64,000 nt of DNA from Epiperipatus broadwayi (taxonomy: Eukaryota > Onychophora > Udeonychophora > Euonychophora > Peripatidae), in the NCBI GenBank assembly GCA_028023455.1, contig JAQFVV010012400.1, forward strand, positions 16,297,490-16,361,489. The letters are read 5' to 3'. Below, piece by piece: positions 25,750 through 37,435 of this stretch. Below the pieces are notes generated by a model. It saw only the letters and a program-made list of their open reading frames with translations, was not told the origin of the DNA and made no database searches. The stretch's first letter is position 1. Every line of letters starts with the position of its first letter. Made by a program: the position numbers and the translations under genes.

Positions 25750-26130
25750 CTTTCTGAAATATTTCATTTGTTTGTCTAGTTGCCATTCTCCATTGTATTT
25801 TATGCTCATCCATATTTTCCCAATAAAAAGTATCAATAATGCACTTCTTGAGAATACCTTAGAGAAAATCTTTATAACATAAATGGAGTCTGTCTCTCCC
25901 ATCAAAACCATGCTAAGTTCATTATAAAATATTATATTTGTTGTAAGTTTTGTATTGTTGATTTATTTTACAAATCCAACCCAACAAATATATAATTTTA
26001 CAATAATAGAATATATCACATTCATATGTTGAAAAACCATATTGATTTATCTTATGATCTTGCCATCATATTTTTAGAATTTTACAGAGCATCTTTTAAC
26101 AAAATTTTGCTAATGCAAACACAATCACAT
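25750..26130 (-). pseudogene. LINE ORF2 C-terminal scrap, copy 3 of 4
   Basis: On the minus strand it reads LCYKDFL, a stop, GILKKCIIDTFYWENMDEHK and IQWRMATRQ. This is the best preserved copy of the segment and the one closest to the usual YKDxLKxxLKxCNIDxxxWExxAxDRxxWR order. Upstream on the same strand, diverged sequence shared with copy 4 continues for about 250 bp. Confidence 0.65.
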
Positions 26131-28980
26131 ATATCATTAATTTAGACAATAGTATATATATATTATTAAAATTGTGGAAATTCATAGGTAAATAGTACAG
26201 AATAATTAGAATCATGCACTGGTCAAGAGTCTAGTAATTTCCCCCCCTATAATATGTTAATGAATAATAATGAGTTCAAAATCTAAAAATTGCAACTCTG
26301 CCCACCACTTCCAATATTTGAACATCTTATGAATTACCAAAAATTATGAGCTTTGAGATCTATATTTGTTTAATAGATATGTATATTGTAAGTTGCTAAT
26401 GGTTAAAACAATTTGCAGTTTTTGGCTTTAAAATTTCTAGAAGAAAAAAATTAATCATTATATGGATTTGAAATTAATTTCTATACTAAAAAACAAAAAA
26501 TTATCCAATTATATAGCATGGTAATTAGAAAATTGCTAAAGTTAAAGACCTTACAGGCCCAATTAACATTCAATAAAAACTCTTAAAAAGACAGCAGTGA
26601 ACTAAGATTATCAGTGCCTTTGACAGAGTTCAACATGATAAAAGAAATTAAAATGGACAGAACACTTTTAATAATAATTACACTGTGAGAAACCCAAATC
26701 CATAAATAATCATAAAAACACATGATCATCAACCTTTTTAATAGATATTACTAATATCATCTATAAATTTAATCTTTTCTTTAAGAATCTCAACAAAGAA
26801 ATAGACCATTATTCTATAAAATCTGCATTTTGGAAATGAGTTTGGTGTATATTTTTAAATTTATAATTATCACTCAAGAACATTTTAAAAATGAGAAGCG
26901 GCTTTAATTATGGTAAGACTTTACCAAAAGTTAATCAAATAAAAATTAAGTTTTTATACATTATGGCAATCTCAATACAGCTAACTGTAGATATATAAAT
27001 AAAACTTAACGCTAAAGATGATTTGAATATGTAACATAATAAAAAAAAAAGTCACTAAGCTGAAATAAACAGTTTAGAAAATAGTTAAGAGTTATGCATT
27101 GTAATCTAAATACTCTTGACTTGTTCATAATTTTAAAAATGAAGCACGTTGTAATTGTAAAGATATAAATAACCTGAATATGAGGTGGAATGTTTACTTG
27201 CCTCAAAAACAAAATATAGTAAAAGATTATGCTTGAAGATGAGGAATTTGAACTTAATGTGCACACAATAAGATTAACACCACACTTCTTTATTAAAAAT
27301 AGTAAATTATAAATATATACTAAGACTGAAATTTTATTTTATTAAATAAAACACATTAAAGACCATAGCCTTTTTGCTATATTATTATTTCTAAATAATA
27401 ATCAGGAAAACTCCTTACTTGCATTGGGAGTATATGCTGTAACATTAAGGATACCCTGGACAATCAGTTCACAGTTTTTATAACAAGTAATCAAAATTAT
27501 TACCTATACCAATTGTGACAATTACATCTACTCTCGATGATATAACATAAACACTGGAAAAATCAATGGATACTAAACAGTAGTACTATCAAATTCTCAT
27601 AAATATTTTTCGAATATTTAGTTTAGGGTTCAGTAATTTTACTGAAACTCTTATACTTTGGCATCTAAAGTATAGATGTTAACATTTATTGGATAAACAC
27701 ATACTTGTTAGAAGCATCTGAGAGTCACATATTCCATCCTTCAAATTAAATAATTTTATGTGGTAATAATCAAATGACTATTGTTCAGAACCATCTATGA
27801 CATTTGAAAACAAGAAGTAAAAAAGTCAAGCAATGATATATGAATTTTTATCTCTCAAGATCATCAGACAATCATTGCACTAAACCATAAAACAATTTTG
27901 AAGGTGATAAGATTATAAAGATGATTTATAATAAAAAAAAAGTAGCTCACACTCCATCAAAGATTATTTTTTTTGTAGGGAGTAAACTACTTACTTTTTC
28001 TGAAGATTTCTATATGGACTCCACTTCGAATTTAAATAACTGGTTTTATAATCAATTACTTTGCATGAAGCCAACAATTAAAATTGGAAGGTCAGTAAAA
28101 TATTATTCAAATACAAAAATGAAGTTATTAATAAAAGAAATGTGGAATTATTATAAATGAAACTTTTTGGTTAGTAATTTTTATTCAAAAATATCACATC
28201 AATATTAGATGTTATGAATGAAAACCAATATGCAAAAATGATGAATAATTAATAATATCATCTAATTAATGGAGGGGATTGACAATTTTTGGTCTTCCAA
28301 AATTGGGTGTGGAAGCTTGAGAAAGTTTTTTTTTTTTTTTCAATTTTATTTTTTTTGTTCAATTAGCAGAAAAATGAAAAATATGAAATAGTAAAATATT
28401 TAAGATTACTTTGCTCTTAATTAGTGAATATGTGGAAAAAAAAAATTAGTAAATGCTTTAAATATAAATTTAATGATTAATAAATAAAGTGATCTTTTTT
28501 ATCTTATACAATTTATTTATAAGCTTATCTATTAAAAAAATTTGAGAACGTTTAGATAGTTTCTTTGGATACCTCTAAGGTTTTCACTTATATATATATG
28601 CTAAAGAACATTTTATGTCATTTCCATAAAGCCTTCATTTGAATTCTATAATGGATATCTAAACTTTCATACTGATTTTCCTTAGGATTCTGCCCTGCTG
28701 CTATAATTTTTATTCATCATATAAGTGATATTCTATATTTTACACCTAATTTAATCTATAGTTTTCCATACAATTATACTTATCATTCCAACCTATTTTT
28801 GAAGTAATAATTCACATTAAATAGCGATCACTTGTATTTGAATATGATCACTCTAACTTCAAAAGAAAAAGTTAAAAAAAAAAAAAAATACCAATCTGTA
28901 AAACATATTGTTTCTTTAGATTGCTTACAATTTTATTGTTTAATTTTTTCTACATTAAACTTTCTTTCTAAAAGACTTCA
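26131..28980. other. AT-rich interval, no gene recognised
   Basis: Frames at 27012-27266 (-) and 27921-28160 (+) have no recognisable domain. Homopolymer runs near 28326-28340. Nothing else supported. Confidence 0.5.
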
Positions 28981-28984
28981 AGAC

Positions 28985-29330
28985 TTTATCTAAATGTAGT
29001 TTCTAATTGTATTCTACTTTCAGCATATCCTCCTAATAAAAACAATCAATGCTGAACTTCCCTAGAATATATTTGAGATAATCTTTATAATACAAATTTT
29101 GTGAACACATGCACAAGTTTATTATAAATTGTACAAAATTCTGGTAATGTTTATTTACTTGATCTGGCCAATTCTTATAAAAATGCACCCTTTCAAAAAG
29201 TAGATTCAAAATCATTACATCCAGAAAGATGGGGAATATAATGATCTTGCCCATTATATTTTCAGAACATTATAGTCTTCATGAATAAAATTTTCCCAGG
29301 ACATTTGCATTATGATAATAGCAGGTTCAT
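28985..29330 (-). pseudogene. LINE ORF2 C-terminal scrap, copy 4 of 4
   Basis: On the minus strand it reads LYYKDYLKYILGKFSIDCFY followed by a stop and EDM, in the same order as copy 3. Upstream (29254-29150) the words DVMILNL and NWPDQVNKHYQNF lie where related LINE proteins carry a QLRWxGHVxR-type segment, but that part is too decayed to assign firmly. Confidence 0.6.
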
Positions 29331-32283
29331 ATCTTCTTTCCATTCAATAAATATGGTAGATTAACAGCACTATATACAAATAATTTCACTGCAATATTAC
29401 CATGATAATATGTTTTATCTTTTAACATTATTATTGTATATGATCTGCTTTAAGATTCATTATCTATCTGATGAGTGGTGCTTTATAGAATATATATATG
29501 TATGTAAATATATATATATATTTACTATTAAATTTATTAAGCAGCTCTTTAGCATGCAAAACAATATAAAAAAATATTTTATAACAAATTATTGGATGGC
29601 AATAAATCATGTTATAAAAGTAATAAAAAAAAAGAAAGAAATGCATGATAAAAACTTAAATGCATGGATATATTTTTGGCCTCCTCTACTCAAAAAATAA
29701 TTATAAAAGTTATACACTATTGTAAAAGTCAGTTTACAATTTATTTTTCTATTCAAATCTATGTAATGGGGGGTAATTACCATTTTTGATCAAATAACTG
29801 AAATAAATTCTCCCTTCAATTTTTTTTCTTTTCCTACATGTCCAGAACTACATAGATCACATGGCTCTCCTAGAAATAAACTTTAGCATGAATCTGTTTT
29901 GACAAACAAATGGCAACACTTTTTCTTCAATTCATATCACTTCACAATAAAGCCTCCTGTGGCAATGACAATAAGTGATGAACTAAAAAGTTATATCAAC
30001 TAATAAAATGAATGTAAATATTTACAGTTATAATTTCTGATGTGATAGTACCTTCCAGTGTTATAATCTGAAACTTAAATTTGCTTGCATACTAAAATGT
30101 TAATAGTTGATTATATATATATTTTTAAAATATAACCAATAAATTTAGCTGATATTTTAAAGCCTAGGTTATTATCTCATGGAAAATTGAAACAATTAAT
30201 CATTCATTTTTAAAAAAAAAAACCTTTCCACTTCCCATTCCCTTTTCACATGTATCTTTCCCCTTTTACCATGTTGCTTCTGAAATTTCAATTTATCATA
30301 TAATCATTCCCTTGTTAACCTTTTTCTAACTATATTTGTATATGTTTTTTTTTTTTTTTTTATGAATAAACTTTCATCACTGAGAAAAAAAAAATTTTCC
30401 TTTGGAAATTTGTAATAGAAAATATTTATTAATTTTATTATTATAATAAATTACATTTTCCAAACTTATTAGTATCATTCAAATGAATATAGGTTGGTTT
30501 GTTTTTTTATTTTATTTTGCAAAAAAAAAAAAAAAAATGAAACAAATAAATATATATACATTTTATTTTTATTTAACAATTTCTCCACTGCTTTCCCTTA
30601 TATAAGAAACTTAAGATAGTTCATATATTATAATAGTAGCCATTTAATTTGTGTATTGGAATATTTATTCAAGATATTTAGAATAATTTTAAAATAAATA
30701 ACCATTCCTCTTTCATCACTAGCTGCTAAATTATCTGTTTTTTGAAGGTCAATAATTAAAGTATTATATAAATACAGGCATTAAGAATGTCATATATATC
30801 ATCCTTTGAAGAAGCCACAAGAATGATGAAGTTCTTGTTTATTTTTAAATATTGAATACTATATTTAATGAAAACTACTTTTAAATATGGTTTAAATAAA
30901 ATTCGATTAAAGCAGTTATATAAATAATGACTTTGCTAATTAAATATATATACAATTAATGAAAATCAGATATTTTACTTACAAAATCATTAATCATTTT
31001 TTTTTTCTTATATCTAAATAATAAATGGAGATATATATTTTTACTTAATAAAAGTTACTATCTTTTCACAAACTATTATCTAATAACCTTTTGCTCCTTT
31101 AATTTTCTTTCTTTTTGTTAATCTGTCCCAATTAGTTGTAAACCCTCCCTCCCCCCATCTCTCCCAAGTGATAACTTAATTTCATAAAAATGATTATTAC
31201 AAAATGAAATTACAAACAAAGAAATTGTTTCTAAGTTGCTCAATTAAGACTAGTCTATGACAATTGATGTCAAAATTGTCTTTTTTTTTGCTTTTCAAAC
31301 TGTCAAATTAAACACAGATTATGTAAACTTATCAAGCGTCTATCAATGCCACTACAGATGTACGTGTATGAAGGGGGGGGGGGTAATTACGAATCCAAAC
31401 ACATCAAGTATAGTATGACAATTTTAAAACGATTTACATACCAACAAAAAGGTTACAGAAAACTAAATGATTCATTGTCTTCTGAAGTAATAAATTATGA
31501 TGAAAATAATCATTTTGAGCATTAATGAAATCTGTTTTAAAAATATATGTAAAGTCTGAGTTTACACTCTTTATGGTTAAATGTGTGCATACATGTAATA
31601 AAATGTAAAAGTTTCAATTTTGACAGAAAAGTAAATGTTAATTTATGAATCTTTTTTTTTACCACAAAAGATGGATTTTTTTTTTTTTTTTAAAGAAACA
31701 AGTATATCTTTATTTTATGGGAAGTAGAAAACAGTGATTTTTTTTTTAAGTATATGGAAAATATTCAGATGATTTTAGAATCAGTAATAATGATTAAAAC
31801 AAATATTTTACAATTATCAAAAAAACTGAAGCAATGCCAAAGCATTATTTAATTAAGGCAAAAATCAACATATACTCTGGGTATAAATTAAATAATTGCT
31901 ATGTATCCAGCCAAATTAGTCAATTTGAGTTGAATTAATATGGAAAAGCTGAAAGTCACAGGAGTTTTGTTAATTGAAAATTAATTATGTATATATAAAC
32001 CCAAAAGATTATTAATCATATATATCAAAGATTCTATATCAAGTTATAGGTGCTTTTTTTTTTTTTTTTATAGATACAATTTTCTAACAAAACAAATTAT
32101 TTTGTTCCTAAATAATGAGAAGAGTTTTGTTAATTTAATCAAAAGTGAAATAAACAATTCACTTTTATATTTAAATGTCTTTCAAACTATTATTATTTAT
32201 CATTATAATTTCAATTGCCTAACAGACTTCTTAGTTATATACCGACATATACATATGTATCTATATTAATATTCTGCATAAAT
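29331..32283. other. AT-rich interval, no gene recognised
   Basis: Many homopolymer and TA runs (30345-30361 T, 30521-30537 A, 31372-31383 G, 31678-31692 T, 32055-32069 T). No frame with a family motif and no repeat pair noticed. Confidence 0.5.
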
Positions 32284-32624
32284 ACATTGTCATGTATAAT
32301 TTATCCAAACCGCTTCAAACACTTTTTAGCAAAACTCTTTATTTGTACATATACATACACCTATGTTTCGACTGATCTGCAGTCTTCTTCACAGCAAGTT
32401 TCGACTGATCTGCAGTCTTCTTCAGAGCAAGTTTATTTTTATTTAGAAGATCGAAATAAACTTGCTCTGAAGAAGACTGCAGGTCAGTCAAAACGTAGGT
32501 GTATGTATATGTACAAATAAAGAGTTTTGCTAAAAAGTGTTTGAAGCAGTTTGGATAAATTGTATTTATAGGATATTTCAGCAAAAAAAAAGAAAAGTGT
32601 GATTTTGGTAACATTGTCATGTAT
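32284..32624. mobile_element. Foldback retroposon with 14-bp target duplication
   Basis: A 14-bp direct repeat ACATTGTCATGTAT lies at 32284-32297 and 32611-32624, bounding a 313-bp insert (32298-32610). The insert is a large inverted repeat: the left arm starts AATTTATCCAAACCGCTTC and the right arm ends GTTTGGATAAATT followed by about 45 more bases. The centre carries CTGAAGA, then GACTG, CAGGT, CAGTC and AAAAC. The left arm holds a second, directly repeated piece (CGACTGATCTGCAGTCTTCT twice). A related element in the opposite orientation lies at 52074-52306. The inverted partial copies and long target duplication suggest a Penelope-like or other target-primed retroelement. No protein. Confidence 0.85.
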
Positions 32625-33538
32625 TTATTAAACAACATCAACTACTTAACTTTAAACTTCTAGCCAATTATATTTATATTTACATACACATCTATTTACC
32701 TTTATACAAAAATTTATATAATTTTTTTATTTATTATTTAAATATACATATTACACATAAATATAAACATTGATTCACAAACTCATATTTGTGTTTTGTA
32801 TTTGCATACATATCTGCAATTATAATATCTTATAAAATGTATAAATTAGTAAAAAAATGCATTGTTAATTTAAAAATATAATAAAGAATTAAAAGCAATG
32901 TGAAAAGGGTGAACTTAATTAACAGACTCTATCTATACCAAGGTATAGAAAGTAATATATAAGCATATTGTTTTTATTTAAGTTTTAAAAAAAATGTTTA
33001 GCAAAAACATAATTAAGAATTTTTTTTTTGCTTGTTTGTTTTATAATTTCTAGCAAAATAATTTGTTTTGTTCCAGAAATTTTATTTGTAATAATTGTAG
33101 ATATTACTTAAATATTTATATTTACTAGCAAATATGAATCTTAATGAAACAAAAATTATCACTTTTAAAATTCAAAATAATAATAATCTGAGTTGAATAA
33201 TTTTTAATAAAAGTTTCTAGAAAAAACTTAGAAGCAATTACTTTTAAAAAAAAATAATTAAAAAATTATTAAGTTATAATTATTTATTTAATTAAAGTTA
33301 TAAGTGATTTTGATTTAATCAAAACAACAAGCTGGTCAATTTCATGACCTGTAACAAACCTTTAAAAACTGCATTTTTTTCCGAATATTTATGACTACAT
33401 ATTTCAAAAAATAACATGTCCATCTACCATGCCTATGACATTCAATCCAGGCCAAATAAAATTGTTTTCAAAAGATTTAGGAATTTTTTCGCAAGTGGCT
33501 AGCCCATAATTTCAACCTAGCTAATCATCTGCCATTTA
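32625..33538. other. AT-rich interval, no feature seen
   Basis: No motif-bearing frame or repeat boundary recognised. Confidence 0.5.
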
Positions 33539-34698
33539 TAAGGTGACCAGACTGGTTCAATCAAAAATTGGGACATGACAACCCATTATTTTTATAGCCC
33601 AGTATCAGGAATCCCGATAATGCAGGCTATGCCAGGAGTCTACCTAAGGATCACAGTGTTCCCTACATGCAAGTGGTACCAATGACACATGGGACCGATG
33701 ACTTTATATTATAACCAAACAATGCGTTAAAAAAAAGCTGTTGTTTACAGGTTGTAATAGGTTTTTATTGCCCCAAATGTAGTCACTAAATTTGAAAAAG
33801 CTCATTTTCATATTATAGTTGCATAAAGTTATACAATTTAGAGTTTTCAAATCCATTCTATTTCTTTCCTTTGTCCATTGACTACTTATTAAGGAAAAAA
33901 ATTATTTCCACATCTGTGTTATATTTGAATATTGTTTCGATTTCAGATACTTGTTCAATAAATTTTACAGATGTAAAGAATTTCAATCAACGTTTGCAGT
34001 ATGAATTTTCAAGTCAAACAGTTTCATTGTTTTTGAGTTTGCTAGAGATAAAAAATTTTAATACTTCAAACTGATCTATTAATACATTATCAATGATTGG
34101 CATATTAATCTTAAAGTACATCATTCAATGTTGGTATTTCTTTTAAATCCATCCAGTTAAAAGATGTAAATTTGCTAAAATTTGAAGTAGTTTTTCCCAA
34201 ATATTCTAAAGAAGTTTTATAACTCTTGGGCATCTTTGAAGGAGTTTTTTTCTGACTTTGTCGGATCAATTTTTAAAAACATTTGTTCAATGAGTGTGGA
34301 ATTATTTTTATTACTTGTATTATGGTTATATTCTTCTCAATTTTAAGAATTTGTTTATTAAAAGTCGAGAGAAAATTATGGACCAATAAAAGATAACACT
34401 CATTTAGGAGTTTGAAAAATTATAGTAAAATTATCAGAGGCTTCTCTTCAGATAAAAAATAAGATTTCAGTCCATCATACAATTCAATGATTTTTTAAAT
34501 CAATTTACACAAACTTAACCATGTAGTTTTAGAGTGTGAAGCTAATAAGGAATATTCTAAACATCACATGATCACCATCTCTATACTAGCACATAATTGT
34601 TGTAAACAAAGGCAAAACTCTCCATACAGTAGTGCCACCCTGTGCCAAACAGAGTAATCAATGGATGCCAGAAGGCTTGTGCATAAAATCCCTATCTA

Positions 34699-34777
34699 GT
34701 GCCTACTCATCCAATATCCCCAGACTAGTTTCTGGTTTGTGGCCATCATCAGTGAGGAGCCTTGGATCTGAGAGCAC
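34699..34777 (-). ncRNA. Type I hammerhead ribozyme motif, intact core
   Basis: All parts of the fold are present on the minus strand. CTGATGA is at 34752-34746. Stem II (34745-34733) is TGG/CCA around CCACAAA. GAAAC is at 34732-34728. A minimal stem III has C pairing G across a TA loop. The GTC cleavage triplet is at 34725-34723, with cleavage expected just after 34723. Stem I is in two parts: TGGGGA after the cleavage site pairs TCCTCA before the core (one G-U), then past a small internal loop (TA opposite GGC) TTGGAT pairs ATCCAA, and farther out GCAC pairs GTGC. Known from literature: type I hammerheads with tiny stem III occur in Penelope-like elements and metazoan retrozymes and often act as dimers. 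Confidence 0.85.
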
Positions 34778-35148
34778 TGCACCTAGATCTTAGGATATAA
34801 TGCAACTCTCCAGCAGCCACCCTTTAACTCTACTTTACTTCAAAACTATGAGAATGAAATTGAAAACAATGAATCAATCTAAGCTCATTAGCTTATATAG
34901 TCATATGGGTCTGAACTCAATTCAGCACCCATACATTTTGGTGTCTTTGGCTCTTAAACAACCATAGCCACCACTATCCTATTAGGCATGATTGGTGTTA
35001 AACCACTAAACAACACATGATCACCATCTCTATACTAGCACATAATTGTTGTAAACAAAGGCAAAACTCTCTATACAGTAGTGCCACCCTGTGCCAAACA
35101 GAAATAATCAATGGATGCCAGAAGGCTTGTGCAGAAAATCCCTATCTA

Positions 35149-35227
35149 GTGCCTACTCATCCAATATCCCCAGACTAGTTTCTGGCCTGTGGTCATCATC
35201 AATGAGGAGCCTTGGATCTGAGAGCAC
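35149..35227 (-). ncRNA. Hammerhead ribozyme copy, core mutated
   Basis: Same layout as 34699-34777, one 450-bp unit away. GAAAC, the TA loop, GTC and both parts of stem I are unchanged. The core reads TTGATGA instead of CTGATGA at 35202-35196, changing the invariant C3, and stem II (TGACCACAGGCCA) has lost one pair. Probably inactive. Confidence 0.75.
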
Positions 35228-35443
35228 TGCACCTAGATCTTAGGATCTAATGGTTCTTTAAGAGCCAAAGACACCAAAATGTATGGGTGCTGAATTGAGT
35301 TCAGACCCATATGACTATATAAGCTAATGAGCTTAGATTGAAGATATTATTGTGATTTCAATTTCATTCTCATAGTTTTGTAGTAAAGTAGAGTTAAAAG
35401 GTGGCTGCTGGAGGGTTGCATTAGATCCTAAGATCTAGGTGCA

Positions 35444-35521
35444 GTGCTCTCAGATCCAAAGCTCCTCACTGATGAAGGCCACAAGCCAGAAACTAGTCCA
35501 GGATATTGGATGTGTAGGCAC
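35444..35521 (+). ncRNA. Hammerhead ribozyme copy in the inverted arm
   Basis: CTGATGA at 35469-35475. Stem II GGC/GCC around CACAA (35477-35487). GAAAC at 35489-35493. TA loop, then GTC at 35496-35498. Core and triplet are intact. The inner part of stem I is weakened (CAGGA faces TCCTCA, one base shorter than the consensus TGGGGA), but the outer TTGGAT/ATCCAA helix remains. Activity uncertain. Confidence 0.75.
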
Positions 35522-35628
35522 TAGATAGGGATTTTATGCACAAGTCTTCTGGCATCCATTGATTAATCTGTTTGGCACAGGGTAGCACTACTGTATGGAG
35601 AGTTTTGCCTTTGTTAAGGAATATTCTA

Positions 35629-35830
35629 TTGTACAAAATCACAAAATTCTTTTAAATTTTTCTGTTCAGACTGTATAAAATAAAAAAATGATTTTTTTTT
35701 TATTGCAATGACTTCAATATCACATGGTAGTCATTCATTACCAGATTGTGTGGTGTTATGCAAAATGTGAGCAATACAACCAACATTCATTAAATTTTTG
35801 TTAATATTTTCACACAATTTTAAAAATACA
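35629..35830 (-). other. Continuation of the second hAT transposase, decayed
   Basis: Lies between the inserted repeat and the open 149-codon piece. On the minus strand short words such as TEKFKRIL fit the region after the catalytic part, but stops are frequent. Confidence 0.4.
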
Positions 35831-37435
35831 TTATTTTTTTCCTTTTCTAGACCATCCACTGAAATTTGCATTAAAATTATTCACTCCATAAGCAATACAT
35901 TTATTGGAATCAATATTAAATTCTTTAAAATTAATGACTATTAAATTATAAATAGCATCTGTTTCATTTGGTAAATTATAAATTTTAAGTAACTTTACTT
36001 GAATTCCATTTTCTTTGGAATAATAACATACAATCAAGGGAAACATTTTTACTGCATTATGCTTGCATTCATGAATATATACATTGAAGAACTTAGCATT
36101 GTTTAAATCACTTTTAAGTTCTTCTTCACAGTGTGGCCCCAATATTTGCACAATTATCATGGTAGTTTTAGTTTGTCCACATGAAAATTTTTGCACAATT
36201 TTAGAGTCCAAAAAAAATCTTACTAAATAAATTATTAGCACAGTTTGCTGAACGAAATGATTGATGGTGCCGAACAACATAATATGCCATTGTTAATTCA
36301 CTTGCTGCAATTCTATCGGTTTTGTATATGAAACAATCTAGTTTTTTTTATGTTGATACCTCTGAGAAATATATTTTGTGTTTCTGACTGTTTATATAAG
36401 TTTTTATGTCAGATTTTCCACTGTGTGAAACATTAATGTAAACATTACACAATTCACATTTTGCTTCATAACCATTCCATCCTTTTTTATATAAAACTCC
36501 ATTCCTGTGTATATTCATCATTATAAGTTCACTTCCTCTTTGGCAAGTTGTCTATTGTTTAGAGTTATTAATATTCCTATTAATTTTATCATTGCAGAAA
36601 ATTAATATCAACAAAGAACTAGCAAAACTACACTGTCAATTGAAGCAGGTGCAAGTGCAGTGCAATTTTTAGCCTACAAAAATCCAACTGTGCATGCTCC
36701 GAGGCAAGTTGAACATGAGAGCACGTCTAGCTTCAGAACCTAGTCATATAACATATTAGCAATCTTTGTTTTGGTGTTGGAATTTACTTGAAGTTCTTAT
36801 AATATTACTGTAGAGACTGAAATGGACACAGAGGGCAATGAATTATTTAATGTATGACAAATAATTATGAGTATTTGAAAATCGGGACATACAATGATCC
36901 TGAATAGACATTTCGAGGACACTGGAACATTTAACCAAAAATAGGAACAAATCCCCAAAAATTGGAATGATTGGACATCCTGGCCATTGGTTGTTAAATG
37001 TGTATATACCTATTTTTAGAGAGAATGGAAATCAAGAATGAAAAAACATTCAAACCCTCACCATGTAGCAATTGGAAGCATGATAAATATTGCTTTTTTC
37101 TCTATTGTTCTTCTATGAGGAGCTGAACGAGAGATCCTTGCCCTGCAGTGAACTAATTATTATAATAGATTGATTTTTTTACTCATTCAAAATGGTCTAC
37201 TGAAGAAAAAAAATCAGCTAATAAAAATCCTCATTATAAAAAAACCACAATTACAAATTTGAAAAAATGCAGAAAAATGAAACAAAATATTGGGGGGAAT
37301 AGGGGGACTAACATATAGAATCATTTTTTTTTGGCTTTAGTTATAGTAAATATATATTTTCTTTATAATTTGTTTGTTGTAATTATTGTTATTGTCAGAT
37401 CACTTAAATGATCTTGAGACATTGTTGTTCTAAAA

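Larger units (their letters stand above)
34560..35614. mobile_element. Composite hammerhead repeat insertion (tandem units plus inverted copy) with 14-bp target duplication
   Basis: A 14-bp direct repeat TAAGGAATATTCTA lies at 34546-34559 and 35615-35628, and the hAT coding frame resumes across it. Inside, minus-strand units lie in tandem (ribozyme regions at 34699-34777 and 35149-35227, 450 bp apart). An inverted plus-strand copy (35250-35614) is joined on, with its ribozyme at 35444-35521. The outer ends carry the inverted words AAAGGCAAAACTCTCC and GGAGAGTTTTGCCTTT. Tandem plus inverted partial units and a long target duplication are hallmarks of Penelope-like pseudo-LTRs. No reverse transcriptase or GIY-YIG nuclease is encoded. 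Confidence 0.9.
34081..36420 (-). pseudogene. hAT transposase pseudogene (second family)
   Basis: On the minus strand from about 36330 it reads AASELTMAYYVVRHHQSFRS. The main open piece (36280-35831, 149 codons) contains LDSKIVQKFSCGQTKTT, NDAKFFNVYIHEC-like spacing (as LNNAKFFNVYIHEC), KMFPLIVCYYSKENGIQ and LLKIYNLPNETDAIYNL. This is the order found in hAT-like proteins of animals with a degenerate catalytic core. Beyond the inserted repeat the frame resumes (34500-34330) as LKSYFLSEEKPLIILL and FFKLLNECYLLLVHNFL. Many stops and shifts are present. Where such proteins usually have Asp (FxxxxDAS) this copy reads VYIHECK, so a key acidic residue appears lost. Confidence 0.75.
33539..36982 (-). 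mobile_element. Second hAT transposon family, decayed, interrupted by the 34560-35614 repeat
   Basis: The low end reads TAAGGTGACCAGACTGG. The high end reversed begins CAGGATGTCCAATCATTCC. These are imperfect inverted repeats, flanked by GCCATT.. at 33531-33538 and 36983-36990 (6 of 8 bases match). The 5' part (36470-36970) is closely matched by the short element at 52428-53013, which fixes the ends. The interior contains a decayed transposase. A 1055-bp composite repeat with its own 14-bp target duplication sits inside, so that insertion is younger. Confidence 0.8.

Noticed and set aside
32215-32641. Open frames of about 100 codons on both strands
   Set aside because: Both run through the inverted arms of the foldback retroposon and translate its repeated words. 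No selection for protein is evident.
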